DNA of 64,000 bases from Paenibacillus auburnensis (lineage in GTDB: Bacteria; Bacillota; Bacilli; Paenibacillales; Paenibacillaceae). Where the stretch lies: positions 1,674,001 through 1,738,000 of the forward strand of contig NZ_CAKMMG010000001.1 in the NCBI RefSeq assembly GCF_927798115.1. The letters run 5' to 3'. Position 1 is the first letter of the stretch. Every line of letters begins with the position of its first letter. The translations under genes and the position numbers were made by a program. The notes beneath the pieces are model-generated. The model was not told the DNA's origin, made no database searches, and saw only the letters and a list, made by a program, of their open reading frames with translations. Below, one piece after another: positions 25,996 through 35,407 of this stretch.

Positions 25996-26091
25996 ACAGT
26001 ATGGTTTCTCTCCACTCCTATCCAAACACTGTACGATTCCAATATCAATTGTGAATTGTAGCCGCTTACTTTGTAAGCGGTTCTTTTTTTT
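25996..26091 (+). ncRNA. Candidate small regulatory RNA of about 95 nt
   Basis: The start is inferred as 6-7 nt past the perfect promoter, and the end as the T tract of the terminator (stem 26062-26069 with 26073-26080, then TTCTTTTTTTT). There is no ORF with a ribosome binding site. GTACAGT (25994-26000) pairs with ACTGTAC (26028-26034), closing a 27-nt loop that is rich in C and U (TTTCTCTCCACTCCTATCC). That loop could pair with purine-rich ribosome binding sites, as C-rich small RNAs of Gram-positives do. The neighbours on both sides are on the other strand, so this is an independent transcription unit. No known family is recognised. Confidence 0.6.
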
Positions 26092-26115
26092 GGGTTTAAT
26101 TCATTACCCGGCTAG

Positions 26116-26508
26116 TTATTGATATGGTTGTGCAATGATTACCCGCTGAACATCCAGTTCTTCTTTAATATCCGCAAAAACCTTCTCCAAGGATTCAAAA
26201 AACAGCAGTGTATTCTGGCCAATATAACTCAGCACCAGCTCAGTACTTTTGGCAAATTCCTCGATATGCGGACTTTTAACATTTTTTAAGATTAAATCAC
26301 AGAAAGTTATCAGATTTAAATAACCTGAGAGGATACTGTTTTGCATATACAACTCATTCTGTTTTAATCTTACCCAGGCATATGTACCTGAGCTTACATA
26401 CTCTATCGGCATTTCTACATATTCAATTGAGGAATTATTATGAATAAAATATTTTAGCTGTTCTTCGATTTCATCGAACGATTGATTAATATTAGCCAGA
26501 ACGCCCAA
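26116..26508 (-). CDS. Hypothetical AT-rich orphan gene
   Basis: 130 residues from a TTG at 26508 with a weak site (GGCAGG); an upstream start is not available in frame with a better site. No signal peptide and no motif that I recognise. The protein is acidic with helices (NINQSFDEIEEQLKYFIHNN, LVLSYIGQNTLLFFESLEKV). Its codons are clearly more AT-rich than those of the neighbours, which suggests recent acquisition. It lies where aroA (EPSP synthase) follows tyrA in B. subtilis. Not identified. Confidence 0.55.
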   Translation of the reverse strand: MGVLANINQSFDEIEEQLKYFIHNNSSIEYVEMPIEYVSSGTYAWVRLKQNELYMQNSILSGYLNLITFCDLILKNVKSPHIEEFAKSTELVLSYIGQNTLLFFESLEKVFADIKEELDVQRVIIAQPYQ

Positions 26509-26633
26509 TTGACCTGCCCCCGCTTCTTTGTTTGAAGGCCTCTCTGCAAGGCGCCCTTTGTAATCCTGTGTTCTGCCTCAAGTATATACTTATTTTCAGG
26601 AAGTCTGTTGTTTTCTCCTTTTGGTACTACGCT

Positions 26634-26676
26634 ATAACAAAAACAGCGTGTACCGCAAAAGATCGGCACACGCTGT
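26634..26676 (-). terminator. Terminator of the trp-hisC-tyrA operon
   Basis: ACAGCGTGTGCCG and CGGTACACGCTGT form a 13-bp stem with one wobble pair, followed on the minus strand by TTTTTGTTA. It lies about 60-100 nt past the tyrA stop codon. Confidence 0.9.
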
Positions 26677-26738
26677 CCGCACTTGATTTGTATATCTGAG
26701 GTTTACAAAGTGATGGAGGACCCGGTTGTGTAAGGCTC

Positions 26739-27833
26739 CTATACGTACACTGTATAATCGTTATGCTGCAGCAGAATTTTGGCCCGCTCCATATCGTTCT
26801 CCTGGCGGAAAGACAGTCGCATAATGCCTGGAACATCCTCGCGGCTCTCAATGATCTGCACGTTGCTGAGGTTGATGCCCTGATCCCCCAGCTCGGTTGC
26901 GATACGGCCAATGATCCCCGGATGATCGGGAACGTCAATATGAAGATCGAACAGCGGAGTAATCATCCCTTTGCGCCGTTCCGGCAATTGGCTGCGGAAA
27001 CCGTTCGCTTCCTGGAAAGCTTCCTCTATTCCGTCTCCGTCCGAATCCTCAAGTAATTGAATAAATGATGATACCTCTTCATTCCAGTCCTTCAACAGAC
27101 GCAGCATCACCGAGCGGTTATTCAGTAAAATATCGCGCCAGATGATCGGATCGCTCGAAGCAATCCGGGTAATGTCACGGAAACCGCCGGCAGCCAGGGT
27201 GCTGTATAGCGAATCCTCAGAATCATACGCGTGAATCTGATTCACAAGCGCAACTGCAATAATATGCGGCAAATGGCTGATCGCTCCGACAATTTCATCA
27301 TGGCGTTCCGGATCAAGTCTGACAATCTGCGCTTTCGTATGTAGGAGCAAGGTTTGAAGTGCCTCGTAAGCCTCCTCCGGCACTCCTGGCGGAGGGGTCA
27401 GCACATAATAGGCATTCTCGAACAGCAGTGACGAGGCAGCTTCTACCCCTGAGCGTTCCGAACCTGCCATTGGATGTCCGCCTATGAAATGGACACCGGG
27501 AATATCCAGCGAAACCGCACATGCTGCGATACTGGCTTTGGTGCTGCCGACATCTGTAATGATGCAGCCCGGCTTGAGTGGAAGCTTGCTTAATTGCTGC
27601 AGATAATTCTCTAGCATGCCCACAGGCACACACAGAAAGATGTAATCGGCGCCCAGCGCTGCTTCCTCAACAGAAAGGGTAGCCTGATCGACTACGCCTC
27701 TGCTGACATATTTAATCGCGGATTCAGGGCGGTGGGCATGGCCGACGACGGTCAGGCCCGGCTTGCCTTTGAAGCAAAGCGCCAGTGAGCCTCCGATCAG
27801 ACCGACACCGAAGATTGCTATTTTTGTCGTCAT
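26739..27833 (-). CDS. tyrA: Prephenate dehydrogenase
   Basis: 364 residues. The N-terminal FGVGLIGGSLALCFKG is the NAD-binding motif; DVGSTKASI and FIGGHPMAGSERSG with the catalytic histidine follow. The C-terminal ACT domain (about 295-364, IDVPDHPGIIGRIATELGDQ) is typical of Firmicute TyrA and presumably senses tyrosine or another amino acid. It oxidises and decarboxylates prephenate to 4-hydroxyphenylpyruvate for tyrosine. Last gene of the aromatic operon here. Confidence 0.95.
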   Translation of the reverse strand: MTTKIAIFGVGLIGGSLALCFKGKPGLTVVGHAHRPESAIKYVSRGVVDQATLSVEEAALGADYIFLCVPVGMLENYLQQLSKLPLKPGCIITDVGSTKASIAACAVSLDIPGVHFIGGHPMAGSERSGVEAASSLLFENAYYVLTPPPGVPEEAYEALQTLLLHTKAQIVRLDPERHDEIVGAISHLPHIIAVALVNQIHAYDSEDSLYSTLAAGGFRDITRIASSDPIIWRDILLNNRSVMLRLLKDWNEEVSSFIQLLEDSDGDGIEEAFQEANGFRSQLPERRKGMITPLFDLHIDVPDHPGIIGRIATELGDQGINLSNVQIIESREDVPGIMRLSFRQENDMERAKILLQHNDYTVYV

Positions 27834-27881
27834 ATCTTTGTACTACCTGCCTTCTATGGTATCGTCTTGAACGTTTCCCTC

Positions 27882-28979
27882 TTACGCCCTTACTTCCTGC
27901 TCCTTGAGCGTCTGTTCCAGAGCAGTAATAAATGACTTATTCTGCTCGGCCGAGCCTACGGTAACGCGGATGCAGGTCGGGTATAACCGGTGTCCGGCTC
28001 TCACGATAATCCCGAGGCGCAGCAAGGCATCAAAAACTTCGGTAGCTGGCTTACGCACATCCACCATGATGAAATTACCGTGCGCAGGGAAGGATTTGAG
28101 ACCCAGACGCTTGAATTCTCCCTCGAGCTGCACAATGCCTTCACTGTTGAGCCGGCGGCACTCTTCCACATAGTCCTGATCAGCCAGAGCAGCCAGCGCA
28201 CCAGCCTGGGCCAGACGGGAGGTATTGAACGGTTCACGTACCTTGTTGATTAAGTTAATAATTTGCGGGCTGGCAACCCCGTAACCGATCCGAAGCGCAG
28301 CCAGGCCATAAATCTTGGAGAAGGTCCGCAGCACAACCAGGTTCGGGTATTGATCCAGCAGCCTGATTCCATCCGAATAGGACGGATCAGTCACATATTC
28401 AAAATAAGCTTCATCCAGCACAACCATTACCCCGGCAGGCACCGCATTCAGGAACTTCACCAGCGCCTCTTCCGGCACAATCGTTCCGGTCGGGTTATTG
28501 GGATTGCAGATCCAGATGACCTTGGTCCGTTCGGTAACCCGGGCCAGCATACCGTCAAGATCATGCGTTCCGTCTACAAGCGGCACCTCAATGGTAACGG
28601 CGCTTTCGATATCCGCATTGCTTTTATATACGGAAAAGGTCTGATCAGCCATAATCGTCTCATCCCCCGGCAGGAAAAAGGCCCGGGCAATCAGGGCGAT
28701 AATCTCATCTGAGCCGCAGCCGAAAATGATATTGTCACTCTGCACCCCAAGATGGCTGGCCAGCGCAGCAGTCAAATCAGCAGCTGATCCGTCAGGGTAC
28801 AGGAATAGATTGTCCAGATCTGCGATGATTGCGGCTTTTGCACTCGGCGACGCACCATAAGGATTCTCATTAGAAGCCAGCTTAATAACTTCGTCTAAGC
28901 CAAGCTCCTTTTTTACCTCTTCGATTGGTTTTCCCGGCTTATAGACAGGGAGGTTAACAATATTCGGTTTCGGATTCAT
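27882..28979 (-). CDS. hisC: Histidinol-phosphate / aromatic aminotransferase
   Basis: 365 residues, fold type I PLP aminotransferase. Motifs: KLASNENPYGASP, FGCGSDEIIALIARAFF, ICNPNNPTGTI, DEAYFEY and the PLP lysine in RTFSKIYGLAALRIGYG. In B. subtilis the HisC encoded in the same position between trpA and tyrA serves both histidine synthesis and transamination of aromatic keto acids, which explains its place here. The same double role is inferred. Confidence 0.93.
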   Translation of the reverse strand: MNPKPNIVNLPVYKPGKPIEEVKKELGLDEVIKLASNENPYGASPSAKAAIIADLDNLFLYPDGSAADLTAALASHLGVQSDNIIFGCGSDEIIALIARAFFLPGDETIMADQTFSVYKSNADIESAVTIEVPLVDGTHDLDGMLARVTERTKVIWICNPNNPTGTIVPEEALVKFLNAVPAGVMVVLDEAYFEYVTDPSYSDGIRLLDQYPNLVVLRTFSKIYGLAALRIGYGVASPQIINLINKVREPFNTSRLAQAGALAALADQDYVEECRRLNSEGIVQLEGEFKRLGLKSFPAHGNFIMVDVRKPATEVFDALLRLGIIVRAGHRLYPTCIRVTVGSAEQNKSFITALEQTLKEQEVRA

Positions 28980-29034
28980 CTGTGGTCCTCGCTCTCCAGT
29001 GATAATTACAGCTTATTTAAGGTCCGTCAGACCA

Positions 29035-29856
29035 TTATGGCTTTAATTGTGCCACAAATTCACGGATTTGCAACAGTCCTTCACTTCGTGTGGCTGGATT
29101 ATCCAGCAGCGGAATAACATCCTCCACCTTGCGGACTATGGCGCTGCCCACGACAACACCGTCGCAAATCTGAGCAAAACGCGCGACCTGCTCACTGGTG
29201 GAAATCCCGAAGCCTACCGCTACCGGAAGGTCTGTCGCCCGGCGTACGGAAGCAATAAAATCATCAACACCGGTATGGAAAGAAGATCTTTCTCCCGTTA
29301 CACCCAGTGAGGAAACGCAATAAACAAAGCCGCTGGCTCCCGATACAATCCGCTCAATCCGCTCACTGGAGGTCGGTGCAACCAGCGGAATGAGGTTCAC
29401 TCCAGCTTCACGGCTGCGCTTACGCATCTCCTCCGACTCTTCCACCGGCAGATCGGGAATAATCAGCCCGCTGATCTCATGAGTATCCAGCTCGGCAAAA
29501 AATGTATCCAATCCCATTTGCATTACCGGATTATAATAAGTGAACAGAATAAACGGCAGCTCACTGCCCGCCTGGCGGGCTTTCAGTGCAGTCTCCATAC
29601 AGGTGCGGAGATGAATATTTCCGCGCAGCGCTCTGGATGAAGCCCGCTGGATAACAGGTCCATCAGCCAGCGGATCGGAATAAGGAACCCCAAGCTCCAG
29701 AATGTCTGCACCAGCCGCTTCCAATTCGGCAATAATATCTAGCGTAGTTTCCAGATCGGGATCCCCTACCGTAAGAAAGGGAATCAGCGCAGCCTTCCCT
29801 TCGGCTTTGAGCTTGCGGAAGGTCACATCCATCCGGTTGGTTGTTTCTGTTGTCAT
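29035..29856 (-). CDS. trpA: Tryptophan synthase alpha chain
   Basis: 273 residues from the ATG at 29856, which overlaps the trpB stop (TGATG); a GTG one codon earlier is also possible. Catalytic Glu is in ADILELGVPYSDPLADG and Asp in LIIPDLPVEE; VAVGFGISTSEQ binds the phosphate. It splits indole-3-glycerol phosphate to indole, which is channelled to TrpB. Seventh catalytic step of the pathway from chorismate with TrpB. Confidence 0.96.
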   Translation of the reverse strand: MTTETTNRMDVTFRKLKAEGKAALIPFLTVGDPDLETTLDIIAELEAAGADILELGVPYSDPLADGPVIQRASSRALRGNIHLRTCMETALKARQAGSELPFILFTYYNPVMQMGLDTFFAELDTHEISGLIIPDLPVEESEEMRKRSREAGVNLIPLVAPTSSERIERIVSGASGFVYCVSSLGVTGERSSFHTGVDDFIASVRRATDLPVAVGFGISTSEQVARFAQICDGVVVGSAIVRKVEDVIPLLDNPATRSEGLLQIREFVAQLKP

Positions 29857-31052
29857 CACTTATCCGCCCCTTCCGTATAAGCCATGATCGATTCCACATC
29901 TTTGTCTCCGCGTCCCGAAAGGCAGATGACGACAACGTCATCCTTAGTAAGATCCGGAGCAATCTTCGCTACATGAGCTATGGCATGGGCCGATTCCAGC
30001 GCCGGAATGATCCCCTCAGTGACGCACAGCAGCTTAAGTGCATCAAGAGCTTCTGCGTCGGTAATAGGGACATACTTGGCACGTTCAATATCTTTGAGAT
30101 AGGAATGCTCCGGTCCGACTCCCGGATAATCCAGGCCTGCGGAAATGGAGTGAGCCTCTGTAACCTGACCGTATTCATCCTGTAGCAGATAGCTTAAAGA
30201 CCCTTGGAATACCCCCTGGCTGCCCTTGCTCATTGTTGCTGCATGAAACGGGGTATCAATTCCCTTCCCTGCAGCTTCTACACCGATCATGCCTACCTGC
30301 TCATCTTCCATGAAAGGATAGAACATGCCGATGGCATTGCTGCCGCCCCCGACTGCAGCCACCAGGAGATCCGGCAGACGTCCTTCAGCCTCAAGGATCT
30401 GGCGGCGGGTCTCGTCACCAATAATCCGCTGGAAATTGCGGACCATCATCGGATACGGGTGAGGGCCGACTGCTGAACCCAAGATATAAAAGGTATCTTC
30501 CACATTGCTAACCCAGTAGCGGAGTGCTTCGTTACCTGCATCCTTAAGGGTCCGGGAACCGGATGTCACGGGAATCACCTCGGCGCCAAGCAGCTTCATG
30601 CGGAAGACGTTAAGCGCCTGGCGGCGTGTGTCCTCTTCCCCCATGAACACTTTGCATTCCATACCCAGCAGCGCTGCCACCGTTGCTGTAGCCACACCGT
30701 GCTGGCCGGCGCCAGTCTCGGCAATAACCTTGGTTTTGCCCATTCTTTTAGCTAAGATCCCTTGACCAATCGCGTTATTGATCTTGTGTGCTCCGGTATG
30801 ATTCAGGTCTTCACGCTTCAGATAGATCTTGGCTTCCCCAAGCTGCTTGCTCAGCCGCTCAGCATAATATAGCGGTGTTTCGCGTCCGGAATACTGTTTC
30901 AGTAAATAATCTATTTCTTCCTGAAATGCCGGTTCTGCCGAATATTTCGCATAGGCTTCCTCCAGCTCAATCAGTGCATTCATTAAGGTTTCAGGAACGA
31001 AGCGGCCTCCGAAAGAACCAAAACGTCCGTACTTGTCCGGTACTTGTATCAT
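29856..31052 (-). CDS. trpB: Tryptophan synthase beta chain
   Basis: 398 residues. Lys90 in [12 protein letters not shown] forms the PLP aldimine; [32 protein letters not shown] and CLSGRGDKD are cofactor and substrate loops. It joins indole and serine to tryptophan. The start overlaps the trpF stop by 4 nt and its stop overlaps trpA by 1 nt, so production of the two synthase subunits is coupled. Confidence 0.97.
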   Translation of the reverse strand: MIQVPDKYGRFGSFGGRFVPETLMNALIELEEAYAKYSAEPAFQEEIDYLLKQYSGRETPLYYAERLSKQLGEAKIYLKREDLNHTGAHKINNAIGQGILAKRMGKTKVIAETGAGQHGVATATVAALLGMECKVFMGEEDTRRQALNVFRMKLLGAEVIPVTSGSRTLKDAGNEALRYWVSNVEDTFYILGSAVGPHPYPMMVRNFQRIIGDETRRQILEAEGRLPDLLVAAVGGGSNAIGMFYPFMEDEQVGMIGVEAAGKGIDTPFHAATMSKGSQGVFQGSLSYLLQDEYGQVTEAHSISAGLDYPGVGPEHSYLKDIERAKYVPITDAEALDALKLLCVTEGIIPALESAHAIAHVAKIAPDLTKDDVVVICLSGRGDKDVESIMAYTEGADK

Positions 31053-31729
31053 GATTGCTTCACCCTTTCCACGAAAGAAGTCATTTTATTGAGATCCTTG
31101 ATCCCGCCACTTTCCACGCCGCTGGAGACATCTACGCCATCAGGTCTGTAGACCTCCAGCAGTTCACTCACATTGTCCGGATGAAGCCCACCTGCTACAA
31201 ATAAAGGCATTCCATGCGCTTCCGCAGCAGCTTGGAAAACCGGTATCTGCCCCCAGTCAAAGGTGCGCCCAGAGCCGCCGCTTCCCTGGGGATCATATGT
31301 GTCAAGCAGCAATGCATCAACAGAGCCGGCATAGCTTGCCACATTGCCGGGCCCATCGGAATCGCCTGCCTGACCCTTGCCTGCCACGGAAATGGCCTTC
31401 CATACCTTAACCTGCGGAAAAGCCTGCTTGACCTCCCGGCAGAACGCTGCGCTCTCCTGTCCATGCAGCTGGATCACATCCAGCGGCACAGTTACGAGCA
31501 GCTCCTGCAGCTCCTCCAAGCCGGGGTTGACGAATACCCCTGCTGCACCAGGAGACTTCACAGCCTCCCATACCGACAGCTCAGCAATGAGCTCCGCTGC
31601 CTGTACTGGTGTTACCCTGCGTCGGCTGGGTGCAAACACAAATCCGATATAATCAAGCGGTAATCGCTTCATAGATTTTAGCACTTCAACGTCCTGAAGT
31701 CCACAGATTTTTACCAGTGTATCAGCCAT
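31049..31729 (-). CDS. trpF: Phosphoribosylanthranilate isomerase
   Basis: 226 residues from the ATG at 31729; a GTG three codons earlier is a second possibility. It is a TIM barrel starting with [14 protein letters not shown] (catalytic Cys), then [39 protein letters not shown] (catalytic Asp), [12 protein letters not shown] and [11 protein letters not shown]. It performs the Amadori isomerisation of phosphoribosylanthranilate. The gene overlaps trpC at its start and trpB at its end. Confidence 0.95.
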   Translation of the reverse strand: MADTLVKICGLQDVEVLKSMKRLPLDYIGFVFAPSRRRVTPVQAAELIAELSVWEAVKSPGAAGVFVNPGLEELQELLVTVPLDVIQLHGQESAAFCREVKQAFPQVKVWKAISVAGKGQAGDSDGPGNVASYAGSVDALLLDTYDPQGSGGSGRTFDWGQIPVFQAAAEAHGMPLFVAGGLHPDNVSELLEVYRPDGVDVSSGVESGGIKDLNKMTSFVERVKQS

Positions 31730-32552
31730 GAAAGGCACGATCCTTTCCGGCGGATACCGGTCCGAGCAGTTTATTCACCGCCTCTTCGACGTTCTGCTGC
31801 CTCATCAGATATTCTCCCACCAGTACACCTGTGGTACCGGTCTGGCGCAAATACTTGATATCATCCGGTCCGGCAATCCCGCTTTCGCTGATCACCGGAA
31901 CTCCATCCGGAATCAGTGCCGCCAGCTCTGCTGTCGTTTCCAGTCTCGTCTCAAACGTGCGCAGATTGCGGTTATTAATACCTAGCAGCACATGGGGCTG
32001 CTCTATTTTCCCTGTGCCGGCTACAAGCTCAAGTTCGCGGCGGTCATGGACCTCGATCAGTACATCCAGGCCAAGCGAAGCAGATAAATCTGTAAAGGCA
32101 GCTAACTGCCCGGCAGTTAGTATAGCCGCAATCAGCAGGACAGCATCCGCCCCCAATATACGGGCCTCATAAATCTGGCGCTCGTCGATAATAAAATCCT
32201 TGCGCAGTAAAGGAAGGTTTACCGCTGCCCTAACCTGCTGCAAATACAAACCGCTGCCTTGAAAATAGTCTTTATCCGTCAGCACCGACAAGCAGTCGGC
32301 TCCGCCTGCTTCATACCCCTGTGCGATGGATACCGGATCAAAGTCCGCACGGATCAGCCCTTTGGATGGTGAAGCCTTCTTCACCTCCGCGATAAGGCCG
32401 ATCTCCCGGTTCCTCCTGCTAACAAGCGCCTCCCGGAAACCTTTTGTAGCCGGAAGCCCGGCGATTGTCTCTTCTGCGTCCTTCAAGGAGAAGGTTTTGC
32501 TTAAAGCTTCGACCTCTTTGATTTTGGTAGCGACAATTTTATCAAGATACAT
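31722..32552 (-). CDS. trpC: Indole-3-glycerol phosphate synthase
   Basis: 276 residues from the ATG at 32552, preceded by AAGGAG at 7 nt. Conserved: LIAEVKKASPSKGLIR (catalytic lysine), LSVLTDKDYFQGS, LLRKDFIIDERQIYEAR, ALLGINNRNLRTFE and SESGIAGPDDI. It cyclises CdRP to indole-3-glycerol phosphate. Its start overlaps trpD by 11 nt. Confidence 0.96.
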   Translation of the reverse strand: MYLDKIVATKIKEVEALSKTFSLKDAEETIAGLPATKGFREALVSRRNREIGLIAEVKKASPSKGLIRADFDPVSIAQGYEAGGADCLSVLTDKDYFQGSGLYLQQVRAAVNLPLLRKDFIIDERQIYEARILGADAVLLIAAILTAGQLAAFTDLSASLGLDVLIEVHDRRELELVAGTGKIEQPHVLLGINNRNLRTFETRLETTAELAALIPDGVPVISESGIAGPDDIKYLRQTGTTGVLVGEYLMRQQNVEEAVNKLLGPVSAGKDRAFHG

Positions 32553-33582
32553 AATCAAGCTCCTTCGTCATGGCTTTTAGCTGTTCCAGCTTAAGCAGCG
32601 CACTGCCGGAATCGATCATACGGCGCGCCTCCTGGACACCTGCACTCAAGCTGTTCGCCAAACCGGCAACGTAGATACAGGCACCGGCATTAGCCAGTAC
32701 GATATCACGGTATGGGGTTAAGGCTCCCTCCAGCACTGCAGTGATGATTGCTGCGTTCTCAGCTGCATCTCCGCCCAGCACATCCTCCAGCGGATGCCGC
32801 TGCAGGCCCAGGGCCTCAGGGGTAATTTCATAGGTGGTGACAATGCCGTCTTTCAGTTCGGATACCTGGGTAGGTGCCGATATACTGATTTCGTCCAGAC
32901 CGTCGAGACTGCTGACAATCATTGCCCGCTTGGAGCCCAGCTCCTTAAGCACATTGGCCACAATCTCAGTCTTATCACGGTCGTAGATGCCCATAAGCTG
33001 CCGGTCGGCTCCTGCCGGGTTGGTTAGCGGGCCCAGCATGTTGAACACTGTCCGGAAGCCCAGCTCGCGGCGCGGTGCGGCGGCATATTTCATGGACGGA
33101 TGATAGATCTGGGCAAAGAGGAAGCAGATGCCGATATGATCCAGGCATTGCCGGGCCTGCTCTGCGTTCAAATGAATGTTAACTCCCAAGGCTTCCAGCA
33201 CATCCGCACTTCCAGCTCTGCCGGAGGCGGAACGGTTGCCGTGCTTAGCCACACGCACGGAAGCCGCAGAAGAAATAATTGCCGAGGCGGTCGAAATATT
33301 GAATTTATGAATGCCCGAACCTCCGGTTCCGCAGGTATCCAGCAGACGGGTACGCTCTGTGAGCACCGGTGTCCCGAATCCGCGCATCGCTTCCGCGAAG
33401 CCGGTGATTTCCTCGACGGTCTCACCTTTGATCCGGAGTGCGGTCAGCAGTGCACCAATTTGCGCCGGGGACGCCACCCCTTCCATAATGGTCCCCATAA
33501 TCTCACGGGCCTGGGTCCGGCTAAGATCTCTGCCCTCGATCAGCCCGGCAATTCCTGATTGTATCATTTGACTTGCATCCAT
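32542..33582 (-). CDS. trpD: Anthranilate phosphoribosyltransferase
   Basis: 346 residues from the ATG at 33582, preceded by AGGAGG; the frame to 33657 enters a repeat-rich spacer and is not needed. The family motif is LLDTCGTGGSGIHKFNISTA (PRPP loop), followed by VRVAKHGNRSASGRAGSADV and FLFAQIYHPSMKYAA. It transfers phosphoribose to anthranilate. No trpG precedes it; the glutaminase is presumably shared with PabA elsewhere, as in B. subtilis. Confidence 0.96.
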   Translation of the reverse strand: MDASQMIQSGIAGLIEGRDLSRTQAREIMGTIMEGVASPAQIGALLTALRIKGETVEEITGFAEAMRGFGTPVLTERTRLLDTCGTGGSGIHKFNISTASAIISSAASVRVAKHGNRSASGRAGSADVLEALGVNIHLNAEQARQCLDHIGICFLFAQIYHPSMKYAAAPRRELGFRTVFNMLGPLTNPAGADRQLMGIYDRDKTEIVANVLKELGSKRAMIVSSLDGLDEISISAPTQVSELKDGIVTTYEITPEALGLQRHPLEDVLGGDAAENAAIITAVLEGALTPYRDIVLANAGACIYVAGLANSLSAGVQEARRMIDSGSALLKLEQLKAMTKELDYVS

Positions 33583-33637
33583 AGTCTTTTTCCTCCTAAA
33601 AGTTTTGTGAGCATATACTTCTTGAAACCGCTTCGGC

Positions 33638-33764
33638 AAAACTGGCTTCGGAAGCATATGCTAAAAGTTTTATGGAGCATTCTCTGCTCTGCTCGACTTC
33701 GTAATAAAACTGGCTTCGAAAGCATTTGCTAAGTTTTATGGAGCATTCTCTGCTCTGCTCGACT
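33638..33764. repeat. Two tandem 66-68 bp repeats between trpE and trpD
   Basis: Unit 1 (33638-33705) and unit 2 (33706-33764) share AAAACTGGCTTCG, AGCAT(A/T)TGCT and GGAGCATTCTCTGCTCTGCT; unit 2 lacks two bases. Each contains AAAACT...AGTTTT inverted ends around AGCATATGCT. A degenerate partial copy (AAAAGTTTTGTGAGCATAT) begins near 33598. No ORF lies here. Confidence 0.9.
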
Positions 33765-33782
33765 CTTCTATCCTGTCTCTGA

Positions 33783-35336
33783 TTAAGGCGTATATTCGTA
33801 CATGTAATCCTGATTGATTACCTGTTTTTCTTTGATCTCTACCGGGAACATGGCTTCCGCCATCCGGATGGCTTTGAGCATGGCCTTCGCTTTGTTAAGG
33901 GTCTCTTCATATTCCTTCTCCGGCACCGAGTCCCACACAATCCCTGCTCCAGCCTGCACATAGGCCCGGCCTTTACGGAAAATGATGGTGCGGATGGTGA
34001 TACAGGAATCCATATTCCCGGAGAACCCGAGATAGCCGATAGCTCCGGCGTAGGCGCCTCTGGCTTCACGCTCCAGCTCGGAAATGATCTCCATCGCCCG
34101 CAGCTTCGGTGCGCCTGAGACGGTACCGGCCGGCAGACATGATAGGAAGGCATCGAAGAAATCTTTATTGTCGTCCAAGGTCCCCGACACATTTGAAACC
34201 ATGTGCATGACATGTGAGTACTTTTCGATTTCCATAAAGGAGTCGCATTTCACCGAGCCGAACTTGGAGACCCTGCCCAGATCGTTGCGGCCGAGGTCAA
34301 CCAGCATCAGGTGCTCCGCCCGCTCTTTTTCATCCTCTAGAAGTTCAGCAGCGAGGGCCCGGTCTTCGGCCTCATTCGCCCCCCGCGGCCTGGTTCCGGC
34401 GATCGGGCGGGTGGCCACGCGGCTGCCGTCCACCTTCACCAGCGCCTCCGGAGAGGTACCGACGATGATCTCTTCATCCATTTTGAGATAATACATATAC
34501 GGAGAAGGATTCAGTGTACGCAGCATCCGGTAGACATGCAGCGGGGATACTTCTGTCTCAATATGCAGGCGCTGCGACAGCACCACCTGAAAAATATCTC
34601 CGGCCCGGATATATTCCTTGGCCTGCTCAACATTGGAAATGTACTGTTCCTTAGTAAGGTTGGAATGAATCTCGCCCAGCTCGATATCCTGGGGGATGCT
34701 GCGGCGGTTAACGTTCTCCTTCGGCCCTTCCTTCTGCAGCTCCTCGGCGAAGTCCTCCAGCTTGCGGTTCAAAGCCTCATAGGCTGTACGGATGTCGGAG
34801 TCCGTATCCCCGTCTTTGATGTGCAGATTGCCTACGAGCAGGATCTGCTGTTTCACATGATCGAAAACAATGATCCTGTCGCAGAACATAAAGCGTATAT
34901 CATCCGTGCCGAGATCATCAACCGCATGCGGCGAAAGCTTCTCATAGTATTGCTGCAGATCATATCCGAAGAATCCGATCGCACCGCCGGTAAAAGGAGG
35001 CATCCCGTCCAGCTTTGGACTGCGGTAAGAGCGAAGCAGTGCTTTTAGCTCCTCGATCGGTTTGCCTGTCAGCCGCTTCTGCTCCCCGCCGACCTTCACG
35101 TGGATGACATTCTTTTTTCCGGATATCAACAGAAACGGATCACTGCCGATAAAAGAATACCGGGCCCATTGAATGCCGCCTTCTACGCTTTCCAGCAAAA
35201 ACGCGTGGGACTCACCGGCAAACCGCTGAAACAGCCGGATCGGAGTCTCCATATCAGCAAGCAGCCGCTTCACTACCGGAATCAGGTTATATTCCCGCGA
35301 CAGTGATACCACTTCTTCAACACTAGGATTAGTCAT
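33783..35336 (-). CDS. trpE: Anthranilate synthase component I
   Basis: 517 residues; start ATG follows AAGGAGG. The tryptophan feedback site LLES is at residues 47-50. The chorismate-binding C-terminal half shows GDIFQVVLSQRL, TSPEALVKVDGSRVATRPIA, GTRPRGANEAEDRALA, DLGRNDLGRV and LPAGTVSGAPKLRAMEII. It converts chorismate to anthranilate using ammonia from a TrpG/PabA glutaminase encoded elsewhere. First gene of trpEDCFBA-hisC-tyrA; the 285-nt leader holds the TRAP site and a terminator. Confidence 0.97.
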   Translation of the reverse strand: MTNPSVEEVVSLSREYNLIPVVKRLLADMETPIRLFQRFAGESHAFLLESVEGGIQWARYSFIGSDPFLLISGKKNVIHVKVGGEQKRLTGKPIEELKALLRSYRSPKLDGMPPFTGGAIGFFGYDLQQYYEKLSPHAVDDLGTDDIRFMFCDRIIVFDHVKQQILLVGNLHIKDGDTDSDIRTAYEALNRKLEDFAEELQKEGPKENVNRRSIPQDIELGEIHSNLTKEQYISNVEQAKEYIRAGDIFQVVLSQRLHIETEVSPLHVYRMLRTLNPSPYMYYLKMDEEIIVGTSPEALVKVDGSRVATRPIAGTRPRGANEAEDRALAAELLEDEKERAEHLMLVDLGRNDLGRVSKFGSVKCDSFMEIEKYSHVMHMVSNVSGTLDDNKDFFDAFLSCLPAGTVSGAPKLRAMEIISELEREARGAYAGAIGYLGFSGNMDSCITIRTIIFRKGRAYVQAGAGIVWDSVPEKEYEETLNKAKAMLKAIRMAEAMFPVEIKEKQVINQDYMYEYTP

Positions 35337-35380
35337 TTTGGGATACCTCCTTGGAATGTATGAGTAATTATCCGAAATAC

Positions 35381-35407
35381 AGAAAAACCTCTACCGAAGT
35401 AGAGGTT
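35381..35407 (-). terminator. Attenuator terminator in the trpE leader
   Basis: AACCTCTAC / GTAGAGGTT with a TTCG loop, followed on the minus strand by TTTTTCT. It lies 45 nt before trpE and about 155 nt past the triplet array. I could not identify a clear antiterminator pairing for its 5' arm by eye. Confidence 0.85.

Noticed and set aside
33638..33764. CRISPR-like array
   Set aside because: Only two units, directly adjacent and without unique spacers, and no cas genes in the window.
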